This document shows positions 21,605 to 37,941 of a stretch of DNA of 64,000 bases, piece by piece. The notes under the pieces were generated by a model. It did not search any database. It worked only from the letters and a program-made list of their open reading frames with translations, and was not told the origin of the DNA. The stretch spans positions 1,063,501 to 1,127,500 of the forward strand of contig JBBPEB010000005.1 in assembly GCA_039096225.1 (NCBI GenBank), read 5' to 3'. Made by a program: the position numbers and the translations under genes. This stretch comes from Blastocystis sp. Blastoise (Eukaryota; Sar; Bigyra; Opalinata; Blastocystidae). Position 1 is the stretch's first letter; the number at the start of each line of letters is the position of its first letter.

Positions 21605-22484
21605 TCAACCAATTATATACTTTTTTTAAATATTTTCTTATATATATATATTTATTATTTATTTAAAAAATTTTTATTAGCTTTCTCTCTTTTCTTTTCT
21701 TCTTTTTATATCTATTTAATATGACATTTATATTTTTATGTCAATTTTATTTTTTGATTTCTTATATATGAATATTTCACCTATCAACTTTTTTTTTCTT
21801 CTATTTCTATTGTATTACAGCGATTTTTACGTTGATCCTCTCTATTTCACATTTTACTCTTTTATGATCTTACTAAATATATTCTATATTTTATTTATTT
21901 TTCAATTATATATATATTTCTGATTGTGTGTATATTTTTGTGTAAAACAGTCTTTTTTTTTATTATTCATTCTGTTTCTTTTTCTTTTTTCTTTCTTATT
22001 ATTATCATACCTTGGATACAACATATACAATATATATACTCCTAAAAAAGGACTTGATTATCTATTTTCAGCTTTTATTTTTCACGATTTTGTTTTTCTT
22101 GATTATTTGTTTATTTTTATAATGATTATTCTCTCTTCACATTGTTATAAAACCATCGCTATATTTAATACACATTTGATTTCAACAATTTTTGCACAAA
22201 AAATATATATATATTTTGATAATCAAAAAAATGTTTTTATATATTGTTGCTATTAAATCATAATTGTTAATTAAATACATTGAAGTACTTTTTACAATAA
22301 GTATATAATGTAATCTGGTAAAATGAATAAAGAAAAGCAAATGTTCCATTTTGCTGGAATTTCTTTAGGAATCTATTAAGAGAATTTCTTAATTTTTCTT
22401 AAAGAGAAAAAGATACAACTTGCTAAAAAAACGTATAGTGCCTTAAAAGTGGCATTCATTATTAGTTAATCTTGTTGTGACCGA
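21572..22484. other. Intergenic region, no gene seen
   Basis: Pyrimidine-rich (T/C) sequence on the + strand downstream of the GILT-like stop, then AT-rich sequence before GUCD1. Open frames are Phe/Leu/Tyr runs typical of poly-T and are not conserved proteins. Confidence 0.6.
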
Positions 22485-24061
22485 ATGTCAATTGAACAGC
22501 CTCTTCGAAGTATTTCAGAAATACTTTCTTTGATGGAAGTGCCTTCTAATGACATGGAGACTCAAAACACATATGTACTTTTGTTTAAAGAATATATGTT
22601 TGTAATATATTACTTAGTTAAAACATTTTCATCAACAATCTAATTGGGATTGTGGACCCATGTCTTTATGGATGGTCTTGTAAGTTGTCTAAATATTTTC
22701 TAATAGCATTTAATTTAATCTTTAAACTATTTTATGATTTAATATATTATATAGATATGATATAATGCAAGCTTCTGGAAAGTCTGTTGATTATTCAGAG
22801 TTTTTATCATCATTTCAAGCAGATATTTCTCAAGGTTTATGGTCTATAGATATGGCTTATATATTAAAACGATATAATGTGAAGTATTTGTTGTATACTT
22901 TTTTTAACTATATTTTAGTTTTGTATTTTATACGTCATGTACGAAACCCTCCTTTGAAGCATATTCTGCATTTAGCTTCTATAATGTATATTTATTATGT
23001 TTAATATATTATTATGTTTATATTTTTTATTTATTTTATTTATTATTATGTTTATTATTATGTTTATTATGTTTATTATTATTTTATTATTATCATATTT
23101 ATTATTATGTTTATTATTATGTTTATTATGTTTATTATTAATTTATTATTATCATATTTATTATTATCATATTTATTATTATGTTTAATATTATATAGTC
23201 CAGTACAAATGAAGAAATCATAAGAATTCGATCTCTTTTCGCTAAAGCTATTGAAAATAATATACATATACTCAATGTATGTCTATATATAAAATTATAT
23301 ATATATATATATATTCATTATTATTTTTATTATTTATATGAATATAATTCTTTTAGAACTAATTAGGATATTTTAAATATATTAATATTATATATATATA
23401 GATAAAACTGTCTCTATCTATATTAAAGAAAGTAGTGTGCTTAAAAGGAATAGTAGCTATTGTTATAGTAGATGTACATGAATTAAATCATTCACTATTC
23501 TATAGCTGTGTATATTATATATTATTCTATTTATTATTCTATTTTTATTATTCTTTTTATTATTCTATATATTATTCTATTTCTTATTCTCTTTATTATT
23601 CTCTTTATTACTATATATATTATCTGCAAAATAGTAATAATAATTATTATTATATAGTGTGCTTCTTCATTTGTTGGTCATTATATCATTCTTACTTACT
23701 ACGATGAACAAAAAGATGTATTTTACGTGAAAGATCCAGGCTCTTATAAAAGTATATATATGTATATATTATATAAGTTTATTTTAATTATATATATATC
23801 AATATTACATATATAATATGAAATATGGATTCTTTAATATTATTATTATCATTATTATTTATGTTTAATTTTATATATATGCATATCTATATTTTCTCAA
23901 ATTATTCTTATCATTCATAGCTATACAATATACTATTATATATGCCATTGTTATACTTTATATATATAGAAACACGTTATATATCATCGAAACGAATTGA
24001 AACCGCCAGATCCATGCCGGGAACGGATGACGACCTATTTCTCATCTCTATTAACCACTAA
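22485..24061 (+). CDS. GUCD1: GUCD1 homologue (guanylyl cyclase domain-containing family, C39-like fold)
   Basis: The protein begins MSIEQPLRSISEILSLMEVP (ATG 22485-22487). An intron then joins NTY to LKHFHQQSNWDCGPMSLWMV, LRYDIMQASGKSVDYSEFL and SQGLWSIDMAYILKRYNVKY. Later exons add NEEIIRIRSLFAKAIENNIH, KGIVAIVIVDVHEL, FVGHYIILTYYDEQ, FYVKDPGSYK and RYISSKRIETARSMPGTDDD, ending LFLISINH. The order matches human GUCD1 (HWDCG...WTIDLAYL...GHFIVLRGY...NFEEARTSYGTDEDILFV). The WDCG Cys and GHY His occupy the positions of a papain-like or C39 dyad. Catalytic activity of this family is not established, and its name is historical. Introns hold (ATT/GTT)-rich repeats, for example 23010-23190. Confidence 0.92.
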
Positions 24062-24826
24062 AACTATTTTTATCACGTGATCCTTTAGATTTAGTTGTTC
24101 CATATATATATAACTATTACCTATATACACTGTATCATATTTCAATTCTACCTTCTTTTTTTTTGTGTTTTCCATTTATTTATTTTCCAATTATTCTTTT
24201 TTGACTTGTATATTTTCCAATTATTCTTCTTTTTTCTTTTTCTCTTCTGTTATTGTTTCTCTTGATAAGTCCCATTTTCATATTCATATGCTATTATTAT
24301 TCTTAATCTGCATTATTTTACGATCATATTGATTTCTCATTATGTTTTTATTTTAATTTAATTTCTTGTTTTCTTATTCATATTCTATCTCTTTTTCTTC
24401 TTTTTTCTCAATTTTTTCTATCTCTTCTTTTTTAAATATTCTTATATAGTAATATCTTCTGTTTTTATCCTATATTCTCTATTTAGTTTTGAAAAACGTA
24501 TTTTGACAGAAATTGAGATTTTGTATTTTTTTCTATGGTTTCTCATATTTTATAGCGTTATGTGAATAATCTCGTGAATGTTTTCATTTTTTTAGGTGCT
24601 TTAATTTAAAAGACAAATTATAATAGACTCAGTATCTATTATAAAAACACTGAATAACTCTTTAAACTAATTTATTATATACTCAATAATACTGTACAAT
24701 AGAATCCCGAAATATTTATAACTTTAAAAAAAATTCCCTCTTTTGCATTATCATTTTCTTCAAATAATTTTTTTTATTACCACCTCAAAACCAATTATTT
24801 TTGTTCTCTATATCCTAGTGAATATT
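24062..24826. other. Intergenic region, no gene seen
   Basis: T/C-rich then AT-rich sequence between two co-directional genes. It presumably holds the GUCD1 3' end and the promoter of the next gene. No distinct signal is seen. Confidence 0.55.
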
Positions 24827-26209
24827 ATGGATATTGATATGTCCTTTCTTGACTCTATAATAACTAATTGTGAAACTCAATTAGATTCAGTTTTTGATAT
24901 ACAAGAAAGCTCTACAAAGCAAGATAATTCTATTTATCATATGCTTTCCGATTGTATTCGTGATTTACTGAGTGACTCAAAAAAAACAAGTAATTTTTTA
25001 TATAAGAAATCAGCATTATTTCGTTTAGATTTTGATCAATCAAATGGTGTCATTGATATATCTGATTCTTTAGAAGATATTGATTGCGATAGCTCGTTAC
25101 TAAAAGATTTTGAGCAAATGAGTCAGTACATTTGTCAGTATAAATCGAAATATAATGTATGTTATTGGTTTATTGGAAATATATTTTATTAGGAAATGGA
25201 ATCTATGTATCATCGTAAAAGTAAAGAATGTCAACTATTACAAGAATCTTTACAAAGCATTCAAACAAAATATGATTTAATAAAAGAAAACTTTGAATCA
25301 ATACTTTATAAAACCGAAGAAATGAATGATACTAGTTATAAAGAAAAAGAAAAACTCTCCAATACTTATGAAACATTAAAAAAGTATTATTATTGATGTA
25401 TTTATATATTTTTACTACAATTATGTTTATTATTATTATATAATATATTTTCTATTCATAGTATGCAGAAAGAGAAACAAGTCTGTGAGGAAACTATAAA
25501 ACAACTTAATAATACTATCCAGTTAAAAGTAATATAGAAACAATAATAACATCATATATATAGGATATGGAACTTAATATGATTAAAGAGCTTCAAAGTA
25601 TATATCTATTCAATAATTAAATACTTATTCATATACATAACAGTATAATTGTTTTCATTTAAATAATTCTATAAAGATCAATTCTAGATCAATTATAAAT
25701 ATATCGAAATAAATTGTTTTATCCATAGAAAACTTTATGAATGATCAAAAAGGAATTAACGAATCAATTCAACGTTCATTAGAGACACTAAAGTCGCAAT
25801 ATATAAATACAGATAAAAAATTAATTCATGCATTAAAAGAAAATAATCGACTATCCAAACAAATTGAGTCCATAAAACAGAAAGTATTTCTTATCACTCA
25901 TGAATAATTACTCTTTTATTCATTATTTTTATCGAATATCCATATTGTATTACATATAAATATTCATATACAGCATGAGAACCAATTGATTGGAATGAAT
26001 TCAATAGCAAAAGTGGATAATCAAAGCCAATATCAAAAGATGCAGGTATGTTTTCATTATGTTATGTATATATATTGATATATAACATTTCTTCTATAGA
26101 TAAAAACACTTCAACAGGTATATAAATCTATAGTATATTATAAAATATTATAATGTAGGAAATCCAATTTTTAAAAAGAAAGTTAAGAACATATGAAGAA
26201 CGAAAATAA
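24827..26209 (+). CDS. Coiled-coil protein of unknown function
   Basis: The start chosen is ATG 24827 (MDIDMSFLDSIITNCETQL). The N-terminal 110 residues are acidic and mixed. From exon 2 (about 25195) the protein is almost entirely heptad-type coiled coil: HRKSKECQLLQESLQSIQTK, EKEKLSNTYETLKK, KEKQVCEETIKQLNNTIQLK, SIQRSLETLKSQYI, ALKENNRLSKQIESIK and EIQFLKRKLRTYEER before TAA (26207-26209). Short exons are separated by 50-150 nt introns. The estimated length is about 340 residues. The composition would suit a centrosomal, kinetochore or tethering protein, but no family signature is visible and the coiled coil itself is uninformative. Confidence 0.65.
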
Positions 26210-26343
26210 TGTATATTACTGACTATAGACTTGTTTTGTTAAATAATTCAACATAAAACAACGAGAAAAATTTCATGTGTTTTGATTGTGTTTTAATTTA
26301 TAGTTATTATTTCGTATAATAACAGAAATCATAACAAATATCG

Positions 26344-26416
26344 ATCCCATGTAGTCTAGCCGGTTAGGATAGCGGGTTTTCACCTCGCCGACCCGGGTTC
26401 GAGTCCCGGCATGGGA
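26344..26416 (+). tRNA. tRNA-Glu (anticodon UUC)
   Basis: A full cloverleaf can be drawn. The acceptor TCCCATG pairs with CATGGGA, and the D-arm is GTCTAGCCGGTTAGGAT. The anticodon stem GCGGG/CTCGC encloses loop TTTTCAC, giving anticodon TTC. The T-arm is CCGGGTTCGAGTCCCGG. The A-box and B-box (GGTTCGAGTCC) promoter elements are intact. A T-run for Pol III termination follows within about 6 nt. No intron. The GC content stands out sharply from the flanks. Confidence 0.97.
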
Positions 26417-26556
26417 ATATTTTTAATTTTTAAAAATATTCTTACTACAAATTATATTTTGTTAGAAAGATCGATTTTTTATGTATAAAAGAACAAAACC
26501 CAGTCATTTAGTTTCTTTACATTACATATGTTTTTATTACACAATTAGTTGAATGT

Positions 26557-27972
26557 TTATATTCCTTTGAAGAAGAGTAGGTCTTCTTTAAGATCTTGTT
26601 GTTTGCCTTCATTGTCCTTATATATACCACCATGAATCTTTGAGAATGGCATAAATACAGCACAATTACAACTAGTGAGGAAGAGAGAGGCCATGAAGGA
26701 GAGTTCTAATATATAGATATATAAAAGCAATAAATACATAATAAAAATGAATATATATAATCGAAATGAATAAACAAATAAAAAAAAAATATATATATAT
26801 ATATACCAGTAAATAATAATGTTTTTTGCCATGAGTAGAAGGCCATATTAAATCGTGTTTCGAAGGGTTTCATAAGTAGAATAGGAAGTGTATATTGTGA
26901 AAAACCTAATAAGAAACGAGAAATACCAACCTATACATATACATTATATGTATATATATATATATTTATTGATATAAGAATTTTATTAATATATATATAA
27001 TGTATATAAATAGGTAAAATACTTCGGATGCCGCCATTGTTGCCGCGCGTTTCGACGTTCCTTTTATTTGTAAGTAATCATCAAATATAGGTAAGCCATT
27101 TCTATATAGAAAATCTTATTAATCTTATCCATGTATATGTATATATATTATTAATAATAATAAAAGTATTAAAACATATATATATTTATATATATATACT
27201 TAAGAGAGTCTCTTCTACACCAAATACTGCCAATAGCCGCGGGAATCCCAATAATACAAGTGGTTAATAAATAATATCCAAATTTAAAGCGATTTGTACG
27301 AGGTAGTAACTATATATATATAAATAATAATAAGTATATTAATATATCAGTATAATAAGAAGAAGAATATTAATTACAAAAAGGAGAGTAATAATAAGCA
27401 AAATATGCAAAAAAAACATAAATATAATAAATAAAATAAATAATAATAATGAAAATAATAATAAACATAATAATAATGAAAAAATGGAATTGATGTTAAG
27501 AATTAAAAATTTCATATATATATACAGCTGCAAGACCAGTAGAGATACCCGATAAGCATAGGGATTCAACGAGTTCTGTTAATAATTGTTTTTCTTTTGA
27601 TTCTGATTTATATCCAGGATATTGAATATAATTGAAATGTTGAAGTAAATAATTAATACCGACTTGACAAACATAGAATTGCCCAAGTAATCTTTTTTCT
27701 ATTGCTCTATAAGCAAAGAAAGGAAACACTTGTGTAGCTAGTGGAAAATCACTCCATCTATAAAGACGATCTATAAGAGTTTCTTCAGAATCATTTTTCA
27801 AAGGAAGAACAACAATGTTCATATAAGCATGCTTATAGGCTTTCTTGAAGTCTCCCCAATGTTTTTTAGCCCAAGGTATGTTTTGAACTTGAACTGGTTC
27901 TGTAGGAATCGCAATGAGATCATCTTCTTGTGGTATATTTTGTTGTTCTGGTTTGTTATTATCTTCACTCAT
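26557..27972 (-). CDS. Sideroflexin-like mitochondrial carrier (divergent)
   Basis: Sideroflexins are multi-pass inner mitochondrial membrane transporters; SFXN1 moves serine. The start is MSEDNNKPEQQ (ATG 27970-27972). Recognisable segments are LATQVFPFFAYRAIEKRLLG, GQFYVCQVGINYLLQHFNYI, LTELVESLCLSGISTGLAAV, GYYLLTTCIIGIPAAIGSIW, and NGLPIFDDYLQIKGTSKRAA (family GIPVTDENGNRLGESKKAA). Further segments are ISRFLLGFSQYTLPILLMKP, ELSFMASLFLTSCNCAVFMP and a C-terminal DLLFFKGI (family ..VYFNKGL). The N-terminal HPDTG-type motif of canonical sideroflexins is absent, and the N-terminal half is poorly conserved, so this is a remote member. Five or six exons, with (TA)n introns. The assignment rests on the C-terminal two thirds. 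Confidence 0.7.
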
Positions 27973-28340
27973 TATTTCCCTTCTATTATTTCGACAAAAG
28001 AAATCAATCAAATGAAAAATAATTTGTAAACAAAAAATTTACCAAAATTATCATCTTATTTTATTATTCTTTTATATAATTTCATAATTTATTTATATTA
28101 AAAAACAAAAAATTCTTTGTTACATATATAAGATCCTATACTACAATTAAATCAAACAAAACAATGAATAACGTTTATTATTTAATCTCACAAGATAACA
28201 AATAATTATATAATAAATAAAACAATATATAATACTTTGCATTTAAAAATGCATGATAAAAAACAAAAACAAAAAATAAGGGTATAAACAAACGAAATGT
28301 TGATGTCACAGTAAAACAAAAAGTAAGAAAAAAAGAAAAT
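27973..28340. promoter_or_regulatory. Upstream region of sideroflexin-like gene
   Basis: 368 bp of AT-rich DNA between the MFS transporter stop and the sideroflexin-like start, both on the minus strand. It must include the sideroflexin promoter. No specific motif is seen. Confidence 0.4.
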
Positions 28341-29915
28341 TTATTGTGTTTGATTAATATTTACATCAGACTTATGTTCAATATCGCTAGAAGGTGGGAC
28401 AGGTATAGAATTTAAAGATACAGTTTCATTTGGTAAATTATCTTTGTTAGGACTAGATGGAGTTAATGAAGGAGATATTTTACTATCGTCACTCACAGTC
28501 TTATTTTCGATAGTATTAATTTCACATTTCATATCACTTCCAGAAGTCATTTCAATACATTTTTGTTGTTGCATCAATTTATTATGAGGAACAACATACC
28601 AAGCATAGAATAAAGAATAAGAAATTTGAGATAAAATAAGAAAGCCAATAGTAATCAGACTTTCATTGATATACTGTTGATGAGAAGAAATGGTTTCACC
28701 TTCTTCAACAAAAAAAGGAGCAATTGTGTATCCCATAGCAATAGAAAAACATTCCATAAATCTGAAAATTGAGTTAACAGACTCAGGATCTTCAAAATAA
28801 TCAGTCATTAAAACAGGACAAATTGTCTGATATCCTGTATCTCCAATGGCGAATAATGTAGAAGCAAGGTAAAGTAACCAATCTTGAGTATTATCTGAAT
28901 AAATAGAGACTATGATACCTAATAAATAGTTGATATTAGTAAAGATCATCACACAATAATGGCCGAATTTATCAATAAAATATCCATCGATGAAGGAGAA
29001 TATGACTTGTAATAAACTATTGTAAGCGATAACTAAACCAATAATACTTGTATCACGTATTTGACGAGTGAATAATCCATTTACATAACCGAAGCCGAAT
29101 CCCCAGAAAAAAGTCATAAAGAAAGTTGTTAATACTTTAGGAGTGATAAATAGTTTTAGAACATCAATAAATCGTCTAAAGGGATTTCCTGTTCTAGTTA
29201 GTTTTTGTTTTCTATAATATTCTTCTCCTGCAGCTTTGTTATAAGTGAAAGGATCTTTAAAAAAAATAGTAAATCCACAGCCGAAGAAATCTAAAAGAGC
29301 TAAAGCTAAAAACATAATAGAAACACTTCCTAACCAGCCAGTTTGATTACCAGTAGATTCTATACCATAGTATTTTAAGAAAGCCCAAATAATAACATTT
29401 CCTATAATACTTCCTATCATATAAATACCCCAGAAAACACCTGATTTCCAACCACGATCAGCTTCAGTAGAATTTTCAGCTAAGAAAACTAATTCACAAG
29501 TCCATAAAATAGAGCCACTGACACCATGAAGCAAACTCCATGTTAGATTGAGAGCAGGAATAAAATAAGTGAATGTAAGCATATAAAACCCATATTCAAG
29601 ACTGAAGAATCTCATGACAGCACGAGCACTAGAGAAATAAACCATGATGGTAGGTGCAAAAAAGTATGCAAATGCACAACCATAGTTTAGAAGAGCCATA
29701 GAAATTGAACCAATATTACCAAAAAGAGCAGTACAGAAACTTTGAGCGACTTTAATTCCAAGAACAACAAAGCAAAACGTCCATCCCATAAGATAAATAT
29801 TATTAATAGTCAATTTTTCATGTTGTGACTTTCTTGGCATAGGTTGCATTTTCTTTTCGAATTTGTTAATTTCATTCTCTAATATAGCAGAGCTTGCAGT
29901 ACGACCTATTTCCAT
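28341..29915 (-). CDS. UNC93/MFSD11-like major facilitator membrane protein
   Basis: An intronless 524-residue ORF, unusual in this intron-dense window. A 45-residue cytosolic N-terminus precedes about 11-12 hydrophobic helices. Examples are IYLMGWTFCFVVLGIKVAQS, SISMALLNYGCAFAYFFAPT, GSILWTCELVFLAEN and SGVFWGIYMIGSIIGNVIIW. The ILWT...N(S)...GIFW/GVFWG pattern with an early N-terminal helix matches UNC93-like proteins (MFSD11: AVLWTAQGN...SGIFWALLQSS). Another family-like segment is STLFAIGDTGYQTICPVLM (MFSD11: LLGLGDSCFNTQ). A hydrophilic Ser/Pro/Asn-rich tail of about 75 residues follows the last helix. The substrate is unknown. No introns and no GC-rich palindromic words are seen, so recent acquisition or retroposition is worth considering, but codon use looks similar to its neighbours. 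Confidence 0.85.
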   Translation of the reverse strand: MEIGRTASSAILENEINKFEKKMQPMPRKSQHEKLTINNIYLMGWTFCFVVLGIKVAQSFCTALFGNIGSISMALLNYGCAFAYFFAPTIMVYFSSARAVMRFFSLEYGFYMLTFTYFIPALNLTWSLLHGVSGSILWTCELVFLAENSTEADRGWKSGVFWGIYMIGSIIGNVIIWAFLKYYGIESTGNQTGWLGSVSIMFLALALLDFFGCGFTIFFKDPFTYNKAAGEEYYRKQKLTRTGNPFRRFIDVLKLFITPKVLTTFFMTFFWGFGFGYVNGLFTRQIRDTSIIGLVIAYNSLLQVIFSFIDGYFIDKFGHYCVMIFTNINYLLGIIVSIYSDNTQDWLLYLASTLFAIGDTGYQTICPVLMTDYFEDPESVNSIFRFMECFSIAMGYTIAPFFVEEGETISSHQQYINESLITIGFLILSQISYSLFYAWYVVPHNKLMQQQKCIEMTSGSDMKCEINTIENKTVSDDSKISPSLTPSSPNKDNLPNETVSLNSIPVPPSSDIEHKSDVNINQTQ

Positions 29916-30700
29916 GTTTATTGATTAAAAAATTACGCAAAATAAATTTTAAATCTTGTTTATTTGCAAAGAAAAGAGTACACTACGATAATATATTAAG
30001 GGTGCATAATATATAAACAAAATTATACCTATATAATTAGTGAAATACTTAAATAAGTTAATTAATTATAAGAGACCAGTGCTTTTTAATCTCTTTCGTT
30101 TTTGTGATTCAACAAGAAATTTTTTGGAAATTTCTGAGTACTTTTTTTAATTGGAGAAAACAGAGATTTCTAATCTTTTTTTTCCGTTAAAAAAGACAAT
30201 TTTACAGAGGAATTCATGAAATAATCATTTTTAGTGAGTGTCGAGAGATGTTGTCTCTCTATGAGAGCCTGTGCGACGTCGCATGCATGTGATTATTACT
30301 TGTAATTAACTGAAGAATTAGATAAGGAAATCTTTAGTGAAAAACAATATACTGTTGTGTTTATTCTCTCGTCGAAAATGACGTAAATCTTATGATGAAA
30401 AAAAAAGGAATTGAATCATGTATGTCTTTATTTATTTATTTTTCTATTATCGTTCATTCCTGTACTGCTTGAATGATGTATAATACTAAGACAAGGGTAT
30501 TGCTTGAAATTTTTAACTTCTAAAAGAATGACATGCACTTTTTTTATTGCTAAATAAACGTTGAAGATATATAAACAGTTTTTGTGAATACACACTCTAT
30601 ACGAGAAAAGAAATAATAAGAAAAAGCGGAAATTTATTTGTGTTTCAAAAATTTGAGAAATTATAAAAAATAAAGAATAGAATACATTGAAATAAACTGA
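29916..30700. promoter_or_regulatory. Upstream region of the UNC93-like gene, with a GC-rich palindrome
   Basis: 785 bp without a gene. TGCGACGTCGCA (30272-30283) is a perfect 12-bp palindrome. It is directly followed by TGCATG and preceded by a small hairpin (GAGAGA...TCTCTC, near 30244-30260). It stands out from about 80% AT flanks and lies about 360 bp upstream of the transporter start. It could be a bZIP-type site (core ACGT); no direct evidence. Confidence 0.4.
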
Positions 30701-33730
<3,030 letters not shown>

Positions 33731-34482
33731 TCTTAGAATATTATATATCTAGAACCTAATATAAATATATGTTCAGGTCTCGTAAATAATCAATACTATT
33801 CCAAATATCACAACACAAACTAGGTCATACTTTCCTGTTTATTTTTATTTTTCCGCTGTGTTTTTCAGAAGAATCAAAGATATGTTTTATTCTATGTTTT
33901 TTTAGATATTACTACCACATAAAGAATTATTATTTATTTGACTGTATTCAACATAACCTAATGAGAATATTCAGAACTTTATTCAAATAATTAGGATCAT
34001 TTGCTTTTTCCATATCTATTAATTCAATAAAAATACATTTTCTAATGATTTCTGATATCCACTAGATTCTCTATTTATAGAATTATCTAATAAATTTGTT
34101 TAATAAGATATATGTCAAAAAGATATCAACAAAAAAAATTCAAATTTACTTATAAATAATCTGGCTATACCAGTTAATGTAATGAGTATTCATTAGCATA
34201 CAAAATTCTAATAATTATGCAACATTTTGCTTAAGAATTACTAAAATACTTTTGATTTTTCACAATAAATATTCTAAATATTATGAAAATGTCATATAAA
34301 ATATAATAATATATAATTTATAATCAGTAAGACACCAAATTTGGCTGTTTATAATTACTTTGTTAAAACAGAATACTTGCGAGAATATCTATTTTGTTGA
34401 ATAAGAAATTGAAAAATTTTCATAATTTTTTGTTTTTGAGTTCATTGCTAGTGAATTGTTCTTACTTTGAAGAAATAATTCT
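33731..34482. promoter_or_regulatory. Divergent CorA / USP7 spacer
   Basis: 752 bp of AT-rich sequence between two outward-facing starts. No coding potential is seen. Confidence 0.45.
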
Positions 34483-35778
34483 ATGGAAACAAAGAAAACT
34501 ATAGGATCGACAAGTGATCCTCAAGATAAGAGACTTGCAATGGAAATCGTAGTGCCGCCAACAACTCTAGGGATCAAGGGACCTTTTCGATCAAATGGAT
34601 ATGTTCATGAAGTAATGTGGGAGGCTAAAATAAAAGTAGATAGAGAAATATCTAGAAAACAATTCATCAATATGTATATATTTCTTCTATTTACTAATAT
34701 TTTATGGTTGTTCAAATAACAATTTCTCATGTATAGTGTTATCAAACCAACAGTTCCAGATATCGATGGATTTATCATCACAGGTCACGTCAATATTACT
34801 TACAAACCTCTCGTTGAGAAGTCTGTTGTATCTCAGGAGACGAATATCTTTGAATGTGACTTCAAATTTGTGAATCGGAAAGATGTAGGATATAGAACTC
34901 GAGGTAAAAAAGAATTATTAGATTTTTATCCATTTCAAGAACATGGAGTCATTCTTTTTATTTATATTTCTAATGTTAGGTATATATATATATATATATA
35001 TAGTATATAGTGTATTCATGGAATAAAGGATAATAATAATAATATATTTTCTAAATGATAAAAAAATATATTTATAAATCTATGATTATTAATATATATA
35101 TATATAGTTTTCTTGATAAAACAAATATATTTTCTCGAGAGCCGACAAGTGATCCTGTAGGTATATATAATCAAGGAACAACTTGCTATATAAATTCAAT
35201 TATTCAATTATTATACCACGTCAGTGGCTTTAGACGAAAGATTTATGAGTTATATAAACCAAATAGTATATTTTCTCAATTTTATAAGAAACGTCATGTG
35301 ACAAGTTGTAAAGATATCGAGATTGATACGTCATTACTGAAACAAAGATATGAGCATGAAGCACAAAAACACAAATCGAATGAATCATCATCTTGTGGTG
35401 TTTCTCCAGTTTCTCCTTCTTCTCCTCTCTCTAAGGATATGGATATAGATACAAAAGTACTTTTAGAAAGTGAGAAGAAAACCACGGTTCTTGATGAATT
35501 ATTAGATATATTCGTTTGCCTCCAAAAAGGAGCATTGCCCGCCAGTACGAAGGGACTAACACGTGCTTTTGGATGGACAGGAATGGAAGTATTTAATCAG
35601 GTATATATATATGTTTATATGTGTATTAGTATTGTTATTATTATTGTTATATGTATTATTATTGTTATTATTATTGTTATATGTGTTTATATATGATTAT
35701 TGTTTTATGTGTTTATATATTTATAGCATGATGTTCATGAATTATTATATATGTTAACAAATTCTATTGAAAATGAAT

Positions 35779-35832
<54 letters not shown>

Positions 35833-36008
35833 AAAGTATTTGCATTAGAAGGAGAACAGAATCCAATGAGTATATATACATATATATATATATATATTCC
35901 TTCTTCTGTCTATAGGTACATTTGAAGGATATATGTATAGTTATATAAAAGGAATTGATATTCCTTATAATAGCTCTAAGAAAGAAATATTCAACTCTCT
36001 TCAAATTG

Positions 36009-36043
<35 letters not shown>

Positions 36044-36591
36044 CTATATTCTCTCTCTTTACCTCCCCTAGAACGTCGAAGGTTCTACGTCTCTCCCGCT
36101 GTCTCTCTCGCTACTCACGGCTGCCGAACGCCTCGAGGGGGACAATCGACTGTTTATTGAGGGTAAAGGATACAGCACGTGCCTTAAGGGGGAAGGTATC
36201 TATATCCCTCCACCTGTACTCATGTTCCAATTAAAACGATTCAAATATAATGCTCTATGTAATAAAATGGAAAAAGTATATATATATATATATAATTGTT
36301 ATCTATATATAACTATATATATAGTTGAATAGTTATTTTGAATATCCTGGAGAACTGGACTTATATCCGTTTTTATATCGTGATGACGCACCTAGTCCCC
36401 CTCCATCTCCCGATTATATATATATATTAACCGCGGTTCTTGTTCATAAAGGAAGAGTATATATATATTATATATATATATAATTGTTATATATATATAG
36501 ATAGATAGTGGTCATTATTATATATATATACGAAAGAGCAGTATTTATAACACTGATGATTCCTGTATATATATATATATAACTATTTATA

Positions 36592-36640
<49 letters not shown>

Positions 36641-36686
36641 GAAGGAGATAAATGGATAAAAATTGATGATGATACGATTTCAGAAG

Positions 36687-36744
<58 letters not shown>

Positions 36745-36795
36745 TAGGTCAGAGAGAAGTATATGAAGGTTGTTTTGGATCTAAAGAAAATACAA

Positions 36796-36858
<63 letters not shown>

Positions 36859-37101
36859 TTCATATGTGCCTACTGCTTATATACTTATATATATGAATAA
36901 AACAAAATATGATTCTTTAAGACAATATATATATATATATATAAATTTATATGACTATATATGTATCACTATATATCTATATATATATATAGACAGAAAT
37001 ATCAATTATTGATCCAGCTATATATACACATATATTAACGCGGGAAAGTCAGGCTTATGAATCAAGAATCGCGGGAGAATTCAATAAACTACAACAAACT
37101 G

Positions 37102-37138
<37 letters not shown>

Positions 37139-37305
37139 GTATTATACATCCTTTTCCAAACTTCCTCGTTCGGTTCCCGCGGGGAATCGGATATTTTCTG
37201 GGGATTCTTGGAGTTCCCACGGTTTTTTCCGTGATAGTCGAATCTATGAAGATGATGTTTTACGCGCTATTTCAAAAGATACTGGCATTCCTGTAGAGAG
37301 ACAAG

Positions 37306-37338
<33 letters not shown>

Positions 37339-37941
37339 GTATAGTTATATATAATAATAATAGTATATTCTATATACAACAATAATAATAATTATGAATC
37401 TTATAATATAATAATATATAAATTATAATAATTATGATAATAATAATAATTCTTTAGTTTTTGTGGTCTATGATCCCCAGTAGTTGTGGGGGATGCAAAC
37501 TGGATCTTCCGATTTCCCCGCCATATGTTCCCGCCAATATGACCGTTGATGAAATCACGTGCAAATGCCATAATAATATGTTTTATATTCAAGATACTAA
37601 AGGTATTTATATATATATAACTATTTATATAACTATATATAGGATTTCCATTTGATGTGAAAACCAATTTATATTTCTTTTTATATGAATCGGTGACCCG
37701 CGGGAATACAACGGATCTGCGTATTTTTAGTGATTTAATCATGAATAAGAAAGATACTGTTTTTAATTTGAAGAAATGTATTCAAAAGAATAAAGTATAT
37801 AAATAATATATATATATACATAATTATATATAGAAATTATTAACAACTCAAGCTATTCATATATATGCAATCACGTGCATATCAACCAATGGATGCGTTG
37901 AATTAGATGACGCACTCTCATTGGAAGATTGTAGAATTCAA

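Noticed and set aside
21738-22256. Two + strand frames of 61 and 110 codons
   Set aside because: Their Phe/Leu/Tyr/Ile composition reflects T-rich DNA. There is no conserved pattern and no splice continuity.
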